Assembly: GCA_031255235.1 (NCBI GenBank) | Contig: JAIRSX010000087.1 | Span: forward strand, 1 to 18,504 | Direction: 5' to 3' | DNA from: Rickettsiales bacterium | GTDB lineage: Bacteria; Pseudomonadota; Alphaproteobacteria; Rickettsiales; UBA1997 | Length of the DNA: 18,504 bases | Part shown: positions 14,649 through 18,504 of the stretch, piece after piece | Layout: every line of letters starts with the position of its first letter | How positions within the stretch are numbered: the stretch's first letter is position 1 | The notes under the pieces: model-generated | Told to the model about the DNA's origin: nothing | Database searches by the model: none | What the model saw: the letters and a program-made list of their open reading frames with translations, nothing else | Program-made: the position numbers and the translations under genes

Positions 14649-16703
14649 ATTGTAGCTAACGCTTACGCTATTGCTTTTGTTTATACCATCAATTGGATTT
14701 CTGTTTTCATATTCGACTACCCAAATGACACAACCATCGTTATAAGTTAAATTTATATTACTTCTTACCAGCTTACGTTTTTTTAATTCTTCCGTAAAAC
14801 CACCGCTTATTTTTATATTTTTAGTGATTTTTAAACCAGCACTCAAATTGAGTTGATTCTCTTTTTCATTTTTAAAATCATCAAGCAATCTTATATAGCT
14901 AACATTTACATTAAAAATATTGTTGTAATTTGCACTAAAAATAGTTTCATTTTTCTTTAAAAAGTAGTCATTTTTATCCAAAACAAAGTTACTATATATA
15001 CTGACCCCCCTATGAAAAAATGAAAAATAACCAACAAAATCACTCAAATTCTCTCCAAACCCATTTATTTTTATTTTTTGCTCTTCAATTTTAGAGGCAT
15101 AACCTTGTGCTAACCCTAAACTGAAATCACCATAAACACCTTCTAAACCATAAACAACTCTTTGCCCATATTCAAGCACATCATACCCAATAAATTTATT
15201 ATTTGAGAATATATTTATATAATTTAGGCTGATAGCCTCACTATCCTCGTTCACAACAATACTTTCCGCTTCGGGATTGTAAATATATTTTACAATCGGC
15301 TTAAATAAAAAATCCTCAAAAATCAGACTTTTACTCCACTCCAAATCTATTTGAGGAACCACACTATTATAATTCTTATTGGCAATAATGTAGCTTGTAG
15401 AAATAAGATTTAAATTAATTTTTGTAAAACCATAAATACTATCCAAATTATACTTTAGAGAGGGAATAAAACTTACCCTGTTATAGGTACTCTGATCGCT
15501 TCTAATTAAATTAACAGTATCAATATAAAACTTTGTATACTTTGTTTCCAAATTGTAATCAATTGTCGGAATATATTTCGGCGTATTGTAATCGGATATT
15601 GCTCTTTTATTAAATTCTTGAAAAAATAAATTGTTAAAACTGAAATAGTCATAATTCTCAAAATCTGTATCAGTCCAATTCAAATTGAAGTAAGACTTTG
15701 TATAACTTATTGTCTCGTGATAATAGTCCCTCATGTAATATTCATCACTAACATAAAGAGTCTCATAATTAAAATTCCAATTATCATCAATATTAAAATC
15801 TGCATTAGTTTTAAAATATCCTCTTATTTTTTTATAATTATCGTCTTTCTCTGTTTTTGTTTGACTTATTTTAAAATTCTGACTTCTATAATTATCATTG
15901 GCAATATCTCCAACGATATTTATGTATTTATTTTCAAATATTGTCGTCAAATAATAATTCTTTCTAGAATTAACAGTTTCGTTTTTTTTATATTCAAACA
16001 GAAAAATTGACGGTTTAAATGTAAGTTTATAATTTTCACTACCTATTTTATAGGGAACCGAAATACTATAACCATAATTGTTGTTATAAATAATTGCTGG
16101 AGTATCAAACCCAGTACTTTTCCCACCAATATTAGCATTAATGTAGGGAACATAAAACATAGGCACATTGTGATACCAAAAAATACCATTCCAAACAGTT
16201 ATTTTTCTCTTATCCATGTCTACCTCAATAGTAGAACCTGTAATCTCAGCGACATTATTTTCATTTTCCTTTGTATAATTATCAATTAATCCCTTTACCG
16301 GACAAACGGAATAAGTAGCGGGTTTCAAAATATATTGATTATCATTTTTGGATATATACGGACTACGTAACGCAGTTCCATCATCCAAAACAACACTACC
16401 ATTATAAAAAACGGAAGCGGACATATCACTTTTTAGCGATGCCTTTTCCGCTATATAAAATTTTTTCCCTTTTTTATCATAAATTCTAATTTCATTATCC
16501 GCTACAATTTCTTTCGTATCTACATTATATATTATTCTATCTGATTTAATTGTATAATCGTCCTTACTTATTTCTACATTTCCGGTAGCAATAATATCAC
16601 TATCACTCTTGTTTATCCTGTCTGATTGTATAATCACATTATTGGCGGACAAATTGTCAAATGTAAACAAGAACAATAACAAAAAAAACTTTATGGAAAA
16701 CAT
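14634..16703 (-). CDS. lptD: LPS-assembly protein LptD
   Basis: Outer-membrane translocon that inserts lipopolysaccharide into the outer leaflet. It has 689 residues. Residues 1-20 are a signal peptide (Phe/Leu-rich core ending LSA). Residues about 22-110 are the periplasmic OstA/LptA-like jellyroll (VIIQSDRINKSDSDIIATGN, then DDYTIKSDRIIYNVDTKEIV). The rest is a beta-barrel rich in alternating aromatic strands, with VPMFYVPYINANIGGKSTGF as the recognisable barrel entry block. The C-terminus ends in Phe, as expected for BAM substrates. I find only two cysteines, Cys134 (YSVCPVKG) and Cys658 (DGCVIWVVEYE), which would permit one inter-domain disulfide instead of the two in E. coli. GGGAA a few bases before the ATG is the ribosome binding site. 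It is convergent with the plsX operon. Confidence 0.93.
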   Translation of the reverse strand: MFSIKFFLLLFLFTFDNLSANNVIIQSDRINKSDSDIIATGNVEISKDDYTIKSDRIIYNVDTKEIVADNEIRIYDKKGKKFYIAEKASLKSDMSASVFYNGSVVLDDGTALRSPYISKNDNQYILKPATYSVCPVKGLIDNYTKENENNVAEITGSTIEVDMDKRKITVWNGIFWYHNVPMFYVPYINANIGGKSTGFDTPAIIYNNNYGYSISVPYKIGSENYKLTFKPSIFLFEYKKNETVNSRKNYYLTTIFENKYINIVGDIANDNYRSQNFKISQTKTEKDDNYKKIRGYFKTNADFNIDDNWNFNYETLYVSDEYYMRDYYHETISYTKSYFNLNWTDTDFENYDYFSFNNLFFQEFNKRAISDYNTPKYIPTIDYNLETKYTKFYIDTVNLIRSDQSTYNRVSFIPSLKYNLDSIYGFTKINLNLISTSYIIANKNYNSVVPQIDLEWSKSLIFEDFLFKPIVKYIYNPEAESIVVNEDSEAISLNYINIFSNNKFIGYDVLEYGQRVVYGLEGVYGDFSLGLAQGYASKIEEQKIKINGFGENLSDFVGYFSFFHRGVSIYSNFVLDKNDYFLKKNETIFSANYNNIFNVNVSYIRLLDDFKNEKENQLNLSAGLKITKNIKISGGFTEELKKRKLVRSNINLTYNDGCVIWVVEYENRNPIDGINKSNSVSVSYNLIFF

Positions 16704-17080
16704 TTATTTCCCAAAAGAGTATTATTCTTTTTGTAAAAATCAAAAATTAATTGGAATTTATGGAAATTTATTGAAATAAAAGAGAAGAGAAAAACACATT
16801 GGAACTACTTTATAAAAAATAACATATTGTAGCAAATAAAGATACCAATAATATGATGACAAGACCTCGTCTTTATTACACTTGAGGTGTAATATGAAAT
16901 GATGATAAAAGAAAAAGAGAGAAAGACATTGGATAGAGAAAATAAACAATGAAAAGCAATTAATGCTAGTCTTTTATTTATGTTTTATAAAAACTCTTAA
17001 TCTTTTTTTATTTATTACTCAAACCCATTACACCACCATATTCCATCAATCTTAATAATATACCAAAACAGCAATCCAAT
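16704..17080. other. intergenic region, mostly featureless
   Basis: About 380 bases with no credible gene. Minus-strand open frames here start at TTG and encode Phe/Leu/Tyr-rich strings expected from A/T-rich DNA. It must contain the lptD promoter near its left end (TTGATT-like box around 16735), although no well-spaced -10 stands out. Two adjacent small stem-loops lie at 16861-16894. Confidence 0.5.
16861..16894. other. tandem stem-loops in the spacer upstream of lptD
   Basis: AAGAC-CTC-GTCTT (16861-16873) is followed directly by TATTACAC-TTGAG-GTGTAATA (16874-16894). Neither is followed by a T-run on the plus strand, so a terminator is unlikely there. They could be part of a structured leader or a dyad binding site. 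Function unknown. Confidence 0.4.
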
Positions 17081-17115
17081 AAAAATGGCATAAACCCATA
17101 TAGTTTATGCCATTT
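17081..17115 (-). terminator. strong intrinsic terminator of the Q-rich gene
   Basis: AAATGGCATAAAC (17083-17095) pairs perfectly over 13 bases with GTTTATGCCATTT (17103-17115) around a seven-base loop. On the minus strand the hairpin runs into TTTTT (17081-17085). It lies about 20 bases after the Q-rich gene's stop and is the best terminator in the window. Confidence 0.8.
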
Positions 17116-17134
17116 ATAAAAAATATCTTTTATA

Positions 17135-18238
17135 CTAAGCCAGACATGCCACCATTTGTCGTTGCGGTTGCGGTTGTTGCTGTGCTTGTGGAGATACTTT
17201 TCCACCACCACCTCTTGATCGTTTAATCAAATAGTCTAATGTCTGTATATTCTGTTTAACAGATTGTTTGTAAGCATTAAGACTTTGTTTAAGAAGCTTC
17301 TGAGTAGCACCAGATGATTCGTAGTATCGTTTCTGTAAGTTATGCGTATAGTTAACAGTCTCTACAACTTGACAAATAGTATCAGCTATTGGTTTTTCGC
17401 CCTCGTCTAATCTAGAATAAAAATAACCCTTTTTAAGTTCAACGAGTACTTGTTGTGGTGTTTTAGCAGTAGGAGAAACACCGAAAAAAAGAAAAGGAGC
17501 AACAACCGAATGAACACGTTCCTCAACATCGGATGGAAGCGTTTTAAGATAATCTCCAACTAAACTAAATGTCTTTTTCGTATCATCCAATAACTCTTGT
17601 TTTTCAACTCGTAATTTTGTTTCTTCCTTTTGTAATAGTTCTTCAGGTGTTGTCGGTCTCTGTTTAATTTCTTTTCCATCCATAAAACTAACCTCACTTT
17701 CCAACTGTTCCAATAAAGCATTTGCATCTGGTGAAATTCCACCAAACATAATGGCATTCGCATTTTGTACTTTCTGATTTAGTCTCAATTGTTGTTCTCG
17801 TGCCTTTTGTTGTTGTACAACAACATCACGTCGAGCTTGCTCTAATCTTTGCTTTACCCCTTGATTTTCCATTAGAATACGTCTTGCATCCCTATTTAAT
17901 TTTTCACCACGTCTTAAGTCATTTTCAACAATGTCTTGTTTAATTTTTCCAAGTTGTCTTCCAATACCTCCTAAAAGAACATTACCTTGCCGCATAGTAG
18001 CATTGGATCTTCCTTCAATATCGTTTCGAAGATTTGCACTTGCCGGTTTTATAGGTCGATATGCCTGTCTAAGTCCTGCTAGATGTGGAGTCTGTCGCTG
18101 TGGAACAGCGACATGTTGATTTTGTGGTTGTGAAATAACTGGTGTTACAACTCGTTGATATTGCAACCGCTGCAACACCTGTTTCTGTTGTTGCAAGACT
18201 TGATTGATCCTTTCTTGCTTTACTTTATCTGCCTTCAA
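17135..18238 (-). CDS. glutamine-rich coiled-coil protein, unknown family, 5'-interrupted
   Basis: An open frame of 367 codons if counted from TTG 18238, a weak start without a ribosome binding site. I do not recognise the family. Residues 1-60 are Gln-rich (VLQQQKQVLQRLQYQ). About 85-165 is charged and helical, probably coiled coil (RLEQARRDVVVQQQKAREQQ). About 195-225 is a second charged helix, and 225-340 looks like a compact helical domain with VVAPFLFFGVSP and YFYSRLDEGEKPIADTICQV. The tail is RGGGGKV followed by Gln/Pro repeats. There is no signal peptide or membrane span. Base composition is higher in G+C than its neighbours (37-50% in lines I counted, against about 25-30%), with CGT/CGA arginine codons. 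In-frame TAG at 18239-18241 separates it from a coding-like upstream segment, so the true gene probably began at 18337. Confidence 0.6.
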   Translation of the reverse strand: MKADKVKQERINQVLQQQKQVLQRLQYQRVVTPVISQPQNQHVAVPQRQTPHLAGLRQAYRPIKPASANLRNDIEGRSNATMRQGNVLLGGIGRQLGKIKQDIVENDLRRGEKLNRDARRILMENQGVKQRLEQARRDVVVQQQKAREQQLRLNQKVQNANAIMFGGISPDANALLEQLESEVSFMDGKEIKQRPTTPEELLQKEETKLRVEKQELLDDTKKTFSLVGDYLKTLPSDVEERVHSVVAPFLFFGVSPTAKTPQQVLVELKKGYFYSRLDEGEKPIADTICQVVETVNYTHNLQKRYYESSGATQKLLKQSLNAYKQSVKQNIQTLDYLIKRSRGGGGKVSPQAQQQPQPQRQMVACLA

Positions 18239-18337
18239 CTACTGTACCATTCGAGCAGCTCGCAAAGCACCACTTCTATCACCTATCCTATTACGTGCAA
18301 CAACGAGTGCTTCTGCCCTTCTAATTCCTATAACCAT
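18239..18337 (-). pseudogene. 5' segment of the Q-rich gene ending in an amber codon
   Basis: Thirty-two codons from ATG 18337 (MVIGIRRAEALVVARNRI, then GDRSGALRAARMVQ) run in the same frame as the downstream Q-rich gene and stop at TAG 18239-18241, preceded by CAG. Composition and arginine/alanine content match the downstream part. With one sense codon in place of TAG the gene would be 400 codons. TAG is used as an ordinary stop by several ribosomal genes here, so reassignment is unlikely. The gene is therefore either broken, restarted at the adjacent TTG, or read through. Confidence 0.55.
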
Positions 18338-18364
18338 ACACAAAATTTTATTAACCTATTATGC

Positions 18365-18393
18365 AGTATATTATGAACGTTCAGTTGATGCAA
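18365..18393 (-). promoter_or_regulatory. sigma70-type promoter of the Q-rich gene
   Basis: On the minus strand TTGCAT (18388-18393) and TATACT (18365-18370) are 17 bases apart. The start would be near 18358, about 21 bases before ATG 18337. This placement supports 18337, not the TTG at 18238, as the original gene start. Confidence 0.55.
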
Positions 18394-18504
18394 AAATATG
18401 TTTGATAATTTGTTAAATAAACAACGGGCGGTTATATTCTGAAAGAAAAATAGAAAAGGAACAAAGTAATCTAACCAAATACTAAATTCAAATTATAATA
18501 TTAT

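Noticed and set aside
16758..16949. 63-codon minus-strand open frame upstream of lptD
   Set aside because: TTG start, no ribosome binding site, and a Phe/Leu/Tyr string expected from A/T-rich DNA.
17008..17211. 67-codon minus-strand open frame at the end of the Q-rich gene
   Set aside because: It runs through the terminator hairpin and is out of frame with the Q-rich gene.
18239..18241. Genetic-code change with TAG read as glutamine
   Set aside because: rplX, rplE, rpsN, rpsH, rplF, rplR and rpsE all end at TAG in the right place, so TAG is a working stop; only local read-through or mutation remains.

Overview
The window looks like the chromosome of an AT-rich, probably host-associated alphaproteobacterium. 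By eye the G+C is near 30%. The supporting signs are alphaproteobacterial-type proteins (an S14 without zinc cysteines, a HAD hydrolase of the TIGR01459 type, an rpmF-plsX pair), dispersed and split ribosomal operons, single scattered tRNA genes, a probable decayed gene, and an ankyrin-like protein. LpxB and LptD show that the cell makes and exports lipopolysaccharide, and transketolase shows that it keeps the non-oxidative pentose phosphate branch. That mix argues against Rickettsia/Anaplasma-type reduction and fits Holosporales-like or related lineages. The placement is inference; no search was run.

Layout. 1-232: a possible gene tail, then spacer. 233-903: a VOC-fold membrane-anchored protein overlapping by one base with a DUF167 (YggU-like) gene. 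941-1017 (minus): initiator tRNA-fMet with its own promoter. 1150-2124: HAD phosphatase-like protein. 2177-4372 (minus): the primary sigma factor RpoD, unusually long, sharing a terminator hairpin with the HAD gene. 4535-8132: nine ribosomal protein genes in spc-operon order (rplN-rplX-rplE-rpsN-rpsH-rplF-rplR-rpsE-rpmD), with the usual upstream rpsQ and downstream rplO-secY missing. 8133-8728: a gene-poor gap with a strongly G/T-skewed tail and a probable decayed minus-strand gene. 8729-8814 (minus): tRNA-Leu(GAG). 8996-10945: transketolase with a terminator. 11186-13079 (minus): an ankyrin-like gene followed by lpxB with a one-base gap. 13176-14648: rpmF, plsX and a small coiled-coil gene. 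14634-16703 (minus): lptD, overlapping the small gene tail to tail. 16704-17080: apparently non-coding, with two small stem-loops. 17081-18337 (minus): a glutamine-rich coiled-coil gene of different composition with a terminator and a good promoter, but broken near its 5' end by an in-frame amber codon.

How the genes work together. rpoD and the ribosomal cluster are core information processing, transcribed divergently from about 160 bp. lpxB (lipid A disaccharide synthesis), plsX (phospholipid precursor) and lptD (outer-membrane LPS insertion) are envelope genes clustered at 11-17 kb. The parts least explained by core metabolism are the ankyrin-like gene coupled to lpxB, the amber-interrupted Q-rich gene, and the remnant-bearing gap that replaces rplO-secY. 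No CRISPR array, insertion sequence, rRNA or defence system was seen.
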